A DNA stretch of 64,000 bases, taken from NCBI RefSeq assembly GCF_954871325.1, contig NC_088775.1, positions 73,571,561 through 73,635,560 of the forward strand, given 5' to 3'. This DNA comes from Gordionus sp. m RMFG-2023. Its lineage: Eukaryota; Nematomorpha; Gordioida; Chordodea; Parachordodidae. The notes beneath the pieces were generated by a model. The model did no database searches. It saw only the letters and a list, made by a program, of their open reading frames with translations, and had not been told where the DNA came from. Each line of letters starts with the position of its first letter. The stretch's first letter is position 1. The translations under genes were made by a program, and so were the position numbers. Positions 37,355 to 48,302 of the stretch are shown one piece after another.

Positions 37355-38287
37355 TTATATTAATTTTTTAAATTCCTCTCTAATTCGACATAAAAATAAA
37401 ATAAAGTTATCATCTCTATTCAAATCAATTGTCCATTTATTCATGAGGTTTTCATCAATAAGAGGATCTGTCTTGACAACTAATTTAAAATAATAGACAT
37501 ATTATTAATAGACAAACCAATATAATTATAGATTGCATCTTTAAAATTTGTTATATCATTATTTTCCATACAATTTTTTGGATATTCTAATACTTTGATC
37601 CAGAAAGAGCCCATATTTGGAGAACAGCTATGCAAGATATTAGCTTTAAGAGATATTTTAACCATTTTGTTTTCTAAATAGCTTTTAATAAATATAATTT
37701 TGTAATTGCTTACTTGGTTCAGGGACAATATATATTCCTAAAAATTCAGACAAAATTTGATGTTTTCTTCTAAACTTATTTGTATATGAATTATATATTT
37801 GGAATTTATTAATAGATTCTTCAAACAAAATAGATTAATATATAAATAAAATTCAAACCAGAATATTCTCGTATTTTACAATCCTCATTTAATTTTTTTA
37901 TATTTTTCTGATATTCACTTTTGCAGCAAATATTGAGTATTTTATTTTGAAGTTCTTCATTGTTATATTTAATAAATTCTTCACCTATAACAACTTTTAT
38001 AAGATTATTTAAAAACTTATTTAAATTTTATAAACCTTTGTTAAGATTTATTTTATAAATTTCCTGATTGATATTAAATATTTTTTCTAATATATAAAAT
38101 TATTTAAACATATTATTTAAGTTATTAAACCTTTTAATTCAATCATTTGTTTGCTATTTTTGTAAATTGATGTTATCTTAATTTCATAATCCTCATAAGA
38201 CTTTAAATAAAAATTCACAATAGTATTAGTTTGTATGACAAAATCATTTCTAAGAAACTCAATTTCATATTTAAAATCAAATTTCAT
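37355..38287 (-). CDS. spc25: Kinetochore protein Spc25 homologue (six exons)
   Basis: Exons on the minus strand, 38131-38287, 38036-38086, 37859-37984, 37714-37818, 37518-37673 and 37355-37479, join without a stop into 239 aa. The five GT-AG introns are 44, 51, 40, 40 and 38 bp, all phase 1, which is strong internal support for the model. Residues 1-135 are polar, Lys/Glu/Asn-rich and coiled-coil-like. From LGIYIVPEP (138-146) a small globular domain follows, with FWIKVLEY (170-177), then VVKTDPLID and the closing NRDDNFILFLCRIREEF (219-235). This layout and length (human Spc25 is 224 aa) fit Spc25, a subunit of the Ndc80 complex that attaches kinetochores to microtubules. The start is the first ATG after an upstream in-frame stop. 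Identification rests on remote pattern similarity. Confidence 0.7.
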
Positions 38288-38497
38288 ATTTAAAATTATA
38301 CCACCCAATTACCTTGTCTAAATACAAATGGGCAATGAACTATTTAGGGGATAAATTCAAATCTTAAGAGTAAGAGCGAAATATTTTGATTGGTTAATAT
38401 CGTAAAACGAATATAAACTCAAATAAATATAAATTTTTTAAAATATTCTTTATTAAAACCTGACCAATGATATAATTGAACCAGACATAATGATCAC
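38288..38497 (-). promoter_or_regulatory. Short upstream region of the Spc25-like gene
   Basis: Only 210 bp separate the start codon from the target duplication and end of a 4.8-kb hAT element. If the gene is active its promoter is either within this stretch or partly inside the transposon. No motif is recognised. Confidence 0.35.
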
Positions 38498-38864
38498 CAG
38501 AGTTGTTAAAGTAGCGCGCTACTTGTAGCGCTATCTGTTTAGGTAGTTATAGCTAATAGCGGCTACTTTTTAAAAAAAATATAATGAATGTGAGTATAAG
38601 CACGAAAATTTAAATATAATACCATAATTAATTATAATTTTTATGATTTATTATTTAATTTTGAAATTGAAATATATTTTCAATTTGTATTATAAACCTA
38701 AATCACCTGTTAATAATTTAAAATCGCATATGGATATCCAAATCGTTGAAAATGTGATTCAGAGTCAGACAATGATATTAATGAAATGGAAGATACCAGG
38801 GAAAAAAATAATATTCATAGCAATACTTTCCCATTCCCTAAATTTCAAAAATTTTTCAAGATAA

Positions 38865-39640
38865 ATATTAAAACAAAAACTCGCTTCAAATTTATATGTT
38901 TAAAATGTAAAAAAATATTTCCTCAAATCAATCCAGTAGCTATAACCTCAAGAAACACCTAAAGGTAAATTATCATTTTTACATAAAATAAAAATATTTA
39001 TTTTATAAGATTGTTCATGCTAATGGTTTAAGAAAATTGAACAACATTTAAATAAATTTGACATAGGTGAATCTACATCCAAAAAGACTAATTCCATTCA
39101 GACAAAATTAATTAATAATATAAATTTGAATATTTCTCAGAAATTAACTGATAAAGTTATTGTGGATTTTATAATTGATACAGTTCAGCCAATGTCCTTG
39201 GTTGATAATCCATCATTTACTATGATGATTAAAACTTTATCACCTGGTACAACTATTTTATGTTGCCAGACACTTGTGAATAAAATAGCAGATAAGTTTA
39301 AAGTGATGAAAGACTCTTTAATAGCAGAATTATCAGAGATATCACATATATACCACCGCAGATAGTTGGACACATAACAGAAGGTAAACACTTATTTATA
39401 TTTATAAATTGATCTGATTAAATATTTTTAGAGCTTATTTGGGAATCACAGCATTGGCTAAACCCTAGGACTTCAAAAAGAAGATCAGTAGTATTAGCCC
39501 TCAAAAGGATAATAGGATGCCAGACATACAATGTACTTGCAAATAAAATTATTGGCGTCCACAAGTCTTTTAGGATTCATAATAAAGTTTGCAAGATGGT
39601 GACCGATAATGGGTCCAATTAGCTGAAGGCCTTCAGTATT
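38865..39640 (+). pseudogene. hAT transposase, BED finger and N-terminal half
   Basis: The pieces read CLKCKKIFPQ with SSYNLKKHLK (BED zinc finger), then in the 39126-39365 frame VIVDFIIDTVQPMSLVDNPS, then ADSWTH, then SYLGITA, KRIIGCQTYNVLANKI and VTDNGSN. This is the ordinary order for a ZBED-type hAT transposase. Small introns or frame changes separate them (for example GT near 38962). The central catalytic part after VTDNGSN is missing. Confidence 0.75.
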
Positions 39641-40874
39641 ATAAATTAATTTTTAAAATATTTAGAGTAATAAAATTAAATCAAGTAATAGTTAAGTTAT
39701 TAATTAAATTTTTCAGTATTTATTTAAAAGTTGTTTAATATTTCACATTATATATAGAATTTTTATTAACTAAATACATACATATTTTAGTAATATTATA
39801 TCATAATTTATATCAAATTATAAAAAAATTAGTGAATTTACTAATTATATTTACAACAGGATTATTTTATTAGTTTTTATTGCACAGTGTCATTGAGCTT
39901 AGCATTTAACTAGTAGAAAGCCCGTCAAAAATGACAAGGAATGAGATTTTTATTCATTTTTTACGATAGATGTCATGCCAGGTTCAAGCTCACAATATTT
40001 GGAAGCATCCAAGATCTTATAATTATAAAAATGTTTATCAAGCCTAGCTCAAACCTTAATAATTTGTAAAAGATATTCCCAAGTCAGGTGCAAGCTAATA
40101 TTAATTTTGAGATTCCAAGCCCAGTCCTACCCATTATAATTTTGAAAATTTTTTCCCGCCTCGGAGATAGTTAAATTTTTAATATAATCACATAAACAGG
40201 AAATATCTGATTTACCAATTAGTCTAATATGGAAAAAAACATGTAAATTCCGTATTAAGGGAAACTGGGAAGGCCTGGGAAACCACTTATTAGAGAATCA
40301 TGACAAATAAAATAAAAATAACCGACTCTTATACCTTTTTGTAATATGATCAATTAAAATTATATCTAAAAAATATGTTGTTTATTATATAAGGTTATTG
40401 TTGTTTTTCAGATGAATTTAATGTATGTCTTGCATTTCTGAAATTATTTGTCAAAGAATCTGATAAGGGATATATATTTTTTTATGTTAAGTAAAAAAAA
40501 AATGCTGTTTATTTAAATTACAAAAATGCCATTAAACACTAATGAAACTTATATGCAAATTATTTATATATTTTTTAAGATATTTTTTTTTATTGACATA
40601 TAAATTTAGGATAATTTTTTTAAAAAATAATGAGGAATATTTATTATGTTTTGATAAAATTAATAGCAAATCCTTGTTGACATTTTGATTTTTGATGGAA
40701 AAAGTGACTAAATAAATCTGGGCGGTCGTCTGGAGAGGAAATAATTAATGTATAATTTTATATCATTTAGGGTTGTAGATGAAAGTAATGACCGATTACC
40801 AAAGCAGTGTACAAAACACAATACGTGCTGATAAAGATGATATGCTTATGCCTTGAGACACTGGTAAAATGAGA

Positions 40875-41240
40875 ACGCAAAACGATATTTCTGTCAATGT
40901 CAGCATTGGTATCCCCCTTTAAAATAGAATCATGAACGACAATGTTAACTAAACCATAAAACGATCGTAAGTATTGTTATAAAGGCCACGACAGAACTAC
41001 TGCATATTTTTCCATTAATAAAGTTGATAAAGTTGGCTGTACTGTACATTCAAGTTTGAACACGCAAAACGATATTTCTGTCAATGACAGCATCGGTATC
41101 CCCTTCTAAAATAGAATCATAATGTTAACTCCACCATAAAACGGTCGTAGGTATTGTTATAAAGGCCACGACAGAATACTGCATATTTTTCCATTAATAA
41201 AGTTGATGAAATTGGCCGTAGTGTACATTCGAGTTTGAAC
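40875..41240. repeat. Tandem duplication, 187-bp unit, two copies
   Basis: Two head-to-tail units begin ACGCAAAACGATATTTCTGT at 40875 and 41062 and run through a conserved CATATTTTTCCATTAATAAA segment. They differ at scattered bases and by small indels. This lies in the roughly 3.2-kb block inside the hAT. It is GC-balanced compared with its surroundings, with no open frame or identity I can give. Confidence 0.8.
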
Positions 41241-42479
41241 ATTCCTCTAAATATTCATGAAAGTTTCTCAGAGAATCGGATAAAGTAATATTTATATTAA
41301 CTCCTAGTGAAGTGAATGATAGTACAGAATTAAATGTTTATATTTGTTAAAAAATAGGCGGAGGGAATAAGGATTGTGTAGTGGTGATAGAAATATCATT
41401 TTGAGAAATGGGTGAAAATAAAATAAACATAGATATAAAACATAAGATAAAAAAAAAATAATAAACCTCCAGATAAGTTCATTTCAAGCGTAGTTCTTTA
41501 TTATTTTGTTTACTAGTAACTCAAGAACGGGTAAGGCGTTTGTTTAATCGTCATTATTTTCTTTGCTTATCTTTATTAATAGATTCATCTTGTTTTGTAG
41601 CAATGTGACAAATAAAGAAATCAGGCAAAAATATAAAACAAACATTAAAATAATGTAAAACCGGTAGATGGGTCAATATTTGATGCATATTTCTAGTAGT
41701 TAGAGGGCTATCATTAAAAAAAATTTTGGGGGACTTATCATTCCTATTATGATATTCTATAAGTTAAAATAACATGATGAATGTAATGTTATTAAGATTA
41801 AGGTTAATTAATTGTAAGGTAATTAAAAAATAAGATTAAAAAAAGGGGCAAAAAAGAAGGTATAAATTATTATATTATAAAAATAATAAAAATTAAATTA
41901 AAGGAATTGATAAGGTTTTGAGAAATAGTGGTTAATAGATAATAGAGATAGAAAGAAAAGAATGAGATAATAAAATTTAGTGATAAATAAATTCATTAAG
42001 GGAGGCGCAAAAAATAAAGAAAGAGTTATTTATAAGGATTGGAGATTATAAATAAGTTAGGATAAGGATATTTAAATATTTGAATATACTTGATTATCTT
42101 CTTAATTATTGGTTATGAAAGAAAAAAATTGTAATGTAAGTACTGACAAAAATTGTGAGTATGTTCAAAATAAATATACAAGTTGAGTATCTTGTAGAGA
42201 TTTCATTAATGTGTAATTTATAATATGAGATGAAAATTGATAAGGTAATCTAAAAAATAAAGAAAGGATTAAGTGAAATATTAGTTTGAATCTTTTTATT
42301 CACATCATTTATTTCATTCATATTTAGAAAGTTGAGGGAATATTGTAAAGATGATTTTTCAAATCTCTCAATCGATGTTAGGTATGTGTACACTATCAAT
42401 TCTCGAAATTCCTTTCATCTGTTTTTATAAAATAAATAAATAAAATCAACAAATAAAAAAAATCAAAATAAATACGTAC

Positions 42480-42560
42480 CGATGACATGACGTAGCAATG
42501 ACATGACAGCGAGACATGACGTAGCGATGACATGATGTCACGATGACGTAGTGAGGACAT
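42480..42560. repeat. Minisatellite of GATGACATGACGTAGC-type units
   Basis: About five imperfect units of roughly 16 bp built around GATGACATGACGTAG, dense in TGACGT. It lies inside the hAT-internal block. Confidence 0.8.
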
Positions 42561-43267
42561 CGGAAAATTATAATATAGATACGATATGGTTATTGAATAT
42601 TTCATGGACGATTAGATTTTTACTATATTTATTTCTTATTGATTAATATCCATTAATTTATATACAGTACAGGGAATTCAATGTATTCATTTGATAAAAT
42701 ATTTTTACTTAGTTACATTATAATTCCTGAGGTTTAAAATTTAGAATAGCAACCTAATGATTTTACCACTCTATTTTTGATAAATATAACAACACATTTC
42801 TATTAAAACGGGATGAATAATTTATACTATTTAATATGAATATAGAATATTTGGTGAGGATAATGCTGAAGGTGAGACACAAAGAGATTATTTAGTAAGG
42901 CAAAACGGATACTTTTTGATCGTCGCTCTAGACTTGGGGATGATTATTGAAATGATTTTATTATTAAAATTCACGAATTACCATAAATATTTAAAATTTA
43001 TTACATAAATTGTCAAAATTAACTATATTTTAATATTTATAAATGTTGATTTTTATATATTATTTACTATACAATTACATTATATGCAAAATATAAAAAA
43101 GTAGCCTAAAAGTAGATAAAGCTACTTTTTTTAACAATTAGCGTAGCGGTAGCGCGCTAATTATTTTGACAAATAGCGATAGCGGTAGCGCGCTAATTAT
43201 TTTGACAAATAGCGATAGCGGTAGCGCGCTACTTTTAAAAGTAGCGATTAACAACTCTGATGATCAC

Positions 43268-45144
43268 ATACCTATAATTCATATAAAAAAAATTTGGAAA
43301 AAGACCATTAAATTAAAAATAATCATCTTGTGGGATGAGGCAATGTCATTGGATGAGATGAGGCTAAGAATGTAGTATAAATGGGGGGATGCAAGTGCAC
43401 ACAGTTCCCCCTCCAATTTTATAAAAATTTAGCTCGCCCTCGACAAAATCTTTCGAGAAAATGTTGTTCCAAATATATTTCTCGATATCTTAAGCCATAT
43501 AATGCAAATTAGGTTGATTTCTTATAGTTTATCCAAATTGTGTGAATTTTATGAACACGTAAATTTGATTCACGAAATAACAATAGTCTTCCCCCTCACC
43601 CACTCAATCTAATTAATCTTTTATTTATATATATATAAAATAATAGAATGTTTAAAAGATTTTAGCTTAAATATATTAGAAATAATGATTTATTAAATAT
43701 TATACGATAATAATTGGCTAATGATGACATATATCCTAAACCTAAGCTCGGCCTAACTTTGAATATTATTTATTAATTGGCCCTATGGTATTACATACAC
43801 AAAATTAAAAGAAAAAAAATACAAATTGATTATATGAGTATTTCCGGCTTTATACAACTGGTTTTTGATTTGTTCAAAATGTCTTTTTTTAGACCGCTAG
43901 AGGCTAGTATCGTAGCTGTTTGGAGTTGGATTCTAAAATTTAGTTTTTTCTTAGTATAACTCTAGTAAAAATTTTAGCAAACTCTGAAGGATCGGGTTGA
44001 AACTTATGTTGTTTTCTCATTGACATTTACCATAAATATCAACGAATTATTAAAAGAAATATTTGTTGGCCTTGTAGTAATCACAAAGGTAATATTAAAT
44101 AAATATATTGCAATTTTATATATACAAATATGTTTCCTTTAATTATACAATATTTATATTATAAAAAATGGTAAATAGCACCAAAAAATATATTAGGTAC
44201 CCCCCCCCCTCCATGATTAACCCCCCTCCACTCAGGTGTCTAACCCTTTACGCCCTTAGGAAATTTTGAGACAAATTGTTTCTACCCCCCCCCCCCCCCC
44301 ACCCTCGTTCATGTAGACGATGTCTTGGTATGTAAAGCACTGACATGCTCTTTAAAGCATGAAATGATGGCAGGCAAATCATTACATATTTAAGAATAAG
44401 TCGAAAATATTATTTTATAAAGAGCAAGCGAAAACAAAAAATTTGATTATTAAATTTTTATAGTAATTATCTTCACCTTTTTATTTTATTTTATTTTAAT
44501 TTAATTAATTATGAAAGTTAATATATTTATTAATCTTTGGATGCAGTTTTTATGCCTTAAAAAGGGGATCTACTTTAGATTTAAATTAACTTGATCCTAT
44601 GATTTGTGTTTTATACCTTGCCCTAGCAATCCTCAAAAGCAACCTTAATAGGTTCTGCCAAACTCACTGAAATCAGGATATTATTCACGCCTAACCGATT
44701 TTGGATAAGTGACTAATAATAATTTTTATGACGCCGGGTCTCCCATACTACGATCCCTTCCCCCCACCCACCATTCGAGGAGCCTGAGTACCTGCGGAAA
44801 ATTAAAATACTAAGAATTTTAGATGGGACCCGGGGAAAACTCGGGAAAATGACAGTTTGCGGACGAAGTTTCTTTTTTAGTCAACCCTGGCCTATAAGTC
44901 CTGGGTACATCCTTACTAGTATATTATTAATAATATTTGGATTGATGCATGAAATATACGAAATGAAGGCATTAGCTTAATAAATAACCATTATTTAAAT
45001 GTTATTTAATATTAATGTATTGAAACAGTTTATGCATAACTATTATATTTACCATTGTAATATTTTTTTATTTGTCCTTTTTAGATTGGAAAAAAACTTA
45101 TATTTAATTTTACTGAGAATTATCTAAATCATATGGGCCCTATA
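43268..45144. other. No recognised gene; poly-C tracts
   Basis: AT-rich, with C-tracts at about 44201 and 44286 and GC-rich scraps at 43385-43440 and 44735-44870 that look like decayed hAT ends. Short frames (43777-43959) are not convincing. Confidence 0.45.
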
Positions 45145-45498
45145 GTATGTACAGCGAAAAACGAAATAAAAAATGGGAATCTCGCTTATATCTCCTAGAA
45201 AATTTTTAAAGTAAATTTGAAATTGATATAAATAGATGCTAGGAAAGTAAATACATCTATTTAGATAAAGTTTTTAAAAAATCGGCAAAAATAGACGAAA
45301 TATTCTCCATATTCCTAATTTGGGAATCAAATTGAGGTTAACGATGATACCTTTATCTATTTTTATACATTAAAAATTTAATTTAAATAGATACCTCAAT
45401 CTATTAATATTTAGTTTAAATTTACTTTAAAAATTTTCTAGGAGATATAAGCGACGAAATTCCCAATTTTTCGTTGTTTCGTATTTCGCTATTTCGTA
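45145..45498. mobile_element. Palindromic MITE-like element just upstream of the NTAN1-like exon
   Basis: Arms of about 80 bp share CGCTTATATCTCCTAGAAAA and TTTTAAAGTAAATTT in inverted orientation, with GAAAAACGAAAT-type tips. The right tip ends about 20 bp before the NTAN1-like ATG, so it forms the immediate 5' flank of that exon. Confidence 0.65.
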
Positions 45499-45518
45499 CC
45501 GAATTCGAATTTTTACAA

Positions 45519-45824
45519 ATGCCATTAAAAATTGATGAAATATTTCCCGATCGATTTCCAGCATCATTAAATCAATTCTTTATAATATTTCAAAAATTAA
45601 AAGAACGATCTTTAGATGTAATAAACTTAGATCGAATTGAATTTGATGATCCAAGCTTTTTATTATATCTCTTTAAGGGAGAATATGCGATAATAAATCC
45701 ATTGGAAACAAAGGTAAAATATGTTGGATCAGATTTGGCAATAAATTCAGTTATTTTGATTATCAAAGAACCATTATCTGGGATTTTTGGATTTATTCAT
45801 TTAGGACAGGAATTTGATATAGAA
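45519..45824 (+). CDS. NTAN1-like exon (N-terminal Asn amidohydrolase), partial
   Basis: The open frame from ATG 45519 (MPLKIDEIFP) remains open to 45896, but a GT splice donor at 45825 is a likely exon end. Residues 48-102 follow the N-terminal part of human NTAN1: FLLYLFKGEYAIINP, a spacer, KYVGSDLAINSVILIIKEPL, then FIHLGQEFDIE. NTAN1 deamidates N-terminal asparagine in the Arg/N-degron pathway. The human catalytic cysteine (Cys75, in GSDDATTC) aligns with serine 77 here. Downstream exons are not found within 500 bp, before a long inverted-repeat element, so the gene is either split by large introns or truncated. A frame start at 45474 overlaps the MITE arm and is not used. Confidence 0.5.
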
Positions 45825-45896
45825 GTAATTATCTATCAATTATTAATTCATATTTATTGGTCAATTTATTTGTATCATAAATTTTGCTTTATTTAA

Positions 45897-46439
45897 AAAG
45901 AAATATAGAAATCTATATCTAAAATATTATTTCCTATATTAAAAAATACATTGTAAACCCACCTATTTGTTTGAAATTGATATAAATGAATTATTATTTA
46001 ACCAATGAGAAATGTAAGGTGTAAAATATAATGCTAATGGTTGAGTCAAAACATAGCCACCTCCTTTTTAAAAATTCTTATATTAAGCTTTGATAATTTT
46101 AGTTAATCTAAGATTAATTGTAAATATAGAAATATATTAAATATAAATTCAAGAAATTTTGTAAAAAAGAATTGTCTTAATTACTATATTTCATATTTTT
46201 ACTATAAAAATATATTTGTGATGTATATATAATTAATATTTTTAGTAGTGTCTTTAAAAAATGTTTATATATTAAAAATTAAAAATACATGAAACTTTGC
46301 AGAAACACAGTTTAGCATAAAATATGAGGCTGCTAAGCCAACTTATCTACAGGAGTTTTTGTAGTAGTAATTTAATTATCCCATGTAAAATCAAACACCT
46401 TTTGGATGACCTCTTTCAATAAAATTGGTAGGTACATTA
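45897..46439. other. No recognised gene
   Basis: AT-rich. It would be the first intron, or the broken end, of the NTAN1-like gene. No further NTAN1 exon is seen. Confidence 0.4.
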
Positions 46440-48125
46440 GCTCATTAGCAATTATTAGTGTTATTAAATTTGAACCGATTTTTAAAAGTGGCTAACTCAA
46501 TATCTTATCCAGAAAAATATTGTGCAAGCTTAGAGATTTTGATAGATGACATATAGGATTGAACATCCATTTGGCAAAATCGCGACGCTTAGGCAATATT
46601 TTCCTGGATATAATGTTGAGTTACCCGTTTTTAAAAATCGGCTCAAATCGAGCCGTTTAACAACACTAGCAATTATATTGCCTGAGATATGGCAATTAAA
46701 GGTGCAAAAATGGGGTTTTGTTAACCTTTTATTGTTAAATAATTAGTCTTAAATTTAAATTAAATTTGTTAGAATATTGAACCTAATATTAATAACTGAA
46801 TTAATAATTGATAATTAAAGGGGAAACATCAAAATCAGTCTTTTTAAAAAATATTGGTCATTTTGTGTTTGAAAAATTAAGATTAATCTTTTAAATATAT
46901 ATGAGCTTCAATTTTTCAGATTTTAATTTCCAATTAATTTTTCTGATAATTTTTTTAATAATTAAGTGGCTGGATAATTATTTGAAAATTAAAATATCAT
47001 AAATAATGTGTTAAAAAAATATATATATGACACTATATATGAACATTATAATGCTATAAAATGCATTTTTTTTTAATCATTTTAAATCATTTCAAGGAAT
47101 TAAAATTGATTTACAAATAGGGTGGTTAAACCCAGACATATTTTTCCTTGTGAATTTATTGAAAGGAATCACAAAATTCCCAATTTTTTAAGTTATATCA
47201 TTAAAAAAAGGTTAAATTCCATTTCTTATAAATAATCATGAATAGCTTAGATATATTCATTCAAAATATTCTCATAGTTTACATATTTTTTTCCTAAGCC
47301 TACCCCTATAACATGGTGAACTGTACAACCCAAATCTACAATTGCCTAAAGAATTTGCTTCATCAGAACTTGGTCATTTTCTAGAAACTCACACTCTAAA
47401 CCAAGAAATAAGTTAAGAAATAAAAGATAGAAATGGTGGTACCTATATAAAAATTGAAAATTTTAAGAAATATTATTAATTCCCATAGATTTCCATTTAT
47501 TCTCATAAATTCTCGTTTATTCCCAAAATTCCCATGGGAAGGTTACTGCAAGGAAAATTTCCGGGAATTTGCCAATCCTATTTACGAACAAATATCATGC
47601 ATATTGAAAAAAATAATTTTTAGCAATATTTTAAGAATAAATAAATTATATAAAAAAAAATTGTTTTTTCAATATGCATAATATTACTCGTAAATCAATT
47701 ATAATGCCTTAAAATGATTTTTAGCTATAGAAAAAGCCTTTTATTACATTAAAATGTTCATATATAGCGCCATCTATAGGTTTTTATACATTATTCATGA
47801 TATTTTAATTTTTAAATAATTTTATAGCCACACAAGTTATTCAACAAATTATTAAAAAAATAGTAAAAGAATAATAGAAAACAAAAATTTGAAAAATTAT
47901 TCGAAATAGTAATTTCAAATAGATATAAGGTGACCAATATTTAAAAAATTTAATTTTGATACTTTCCCCATAATTATCAATATTAATATTAGATTCTATT
48001 CGAACTAATTTAGCTTTTGATTTAAAACTAATTATTTAACATCAGTAATAGGTTAAAAAGTTGATTTTTACACCTTTAATCGCCATCATCTCAGGTAATT
48101 AAATTGCTAATGAGCAAAATTTTAT
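46440..48125. mobile_element. Long inverted-repeat (foldback) element
   Basis: The left arm 46440-47120 and right arm 47685-48125 are reverse complements over several hundred bases (CCTGAGAT, GATTAAAGG and TATATATGAACATT blocks appear in the same order). The left arm is longer only because a MITE (46456-46668) sits in it. The spacer holds TTTCCGGGAATTTGCCAATC, resembling a hAT end, and a minus-strand scrap near 47280-47420 that could be transposase. Superfamily not determined. Confidence 0.7.
46456..46668. mobile_element. hAT MITE of the TAGTGTTGTTAAA family, 213 bp
   Basis: The ends TAGTGTTATTAAATTTG and CCGTTTAACAACACTA are flanked by exact GCAATTAT (46448-46455; 46669-46676). The opposite arm of the host inverted repeat preserves the unoccupied site, confirming both boundaries. 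Confidence 0.93.
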
Positions 48126-48302
48126 TTTAGATATTACTTGAATATCTATAACCTGCTTGCAAATTTTTATAGAAATTAAAAAGGGTTGGCTGAAAATTAC
48201 GATTTTCATACCATTTTAATGAAAGCTATCTTTATGTTAACAGTATATTTTGTATTCTGGTTTATATTTAGTATTCAATTCAAAATTATAAATTATTGTT
48301 AA

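Larger units (their letters stand above)
38498..43259 (+). mobile_element. hAT transposon with perfect 8-bp duplication ATGATCAC
   Basis: The ends CAGAGTTGTTAAAGTAGCGC and GTAGCGATTAACAACTCTG are flanked by exact ATGATCAC (38490-38497; 43260-43267). The ends carry subterminal GTAGCGCGCTAC palindromes; on the right, a 36-bp unit (AGCGGTAGCGCGCTAATTAT and onward) is repeated three times at about 43138-43232. The plus-strand transposase is spread over exons with frame changes: BED-type finger near 38890-38960, N-terminal region 39126-39365, central SYLGITA and VTDNGSN block near 39430-39620, and a C-terminal remnant at about 42900-42985. About 3.2 kb of foreign or eroded sequence lies between the last two. 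Confidence 0.88.

Noticed and set aside
41270-42300. Possible LTR or tRNA-like signal in the hAT-internal block
   Set aside because: No direct repeats at a distance and no cloverleaf or box A/B pattern could be found by eye.
42480-42560. Regularly spaced short repeats considered as a CRISPR array
   Set aside because: Units are contiguous and imperfect without spacers, and the genome is eukaryotic.
43166-43375. 69-aa frame with repeated NSDSGSA peptide
   Set aside because: Translation of the subterminal tandem repeat of the hAT ending at 43259.
43777-43959. 60-aa frame MALWYYIHKIKRKK
   Set aside because: Short hydrophobic AT-driven frame without motif, splice context or family resemblance.
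44735-44870. GC-rich patch considered as a SINE or 5S-derived sequence
   Set aside because: No internal promoter boxes, no poly-A tail and no second copy in the window.
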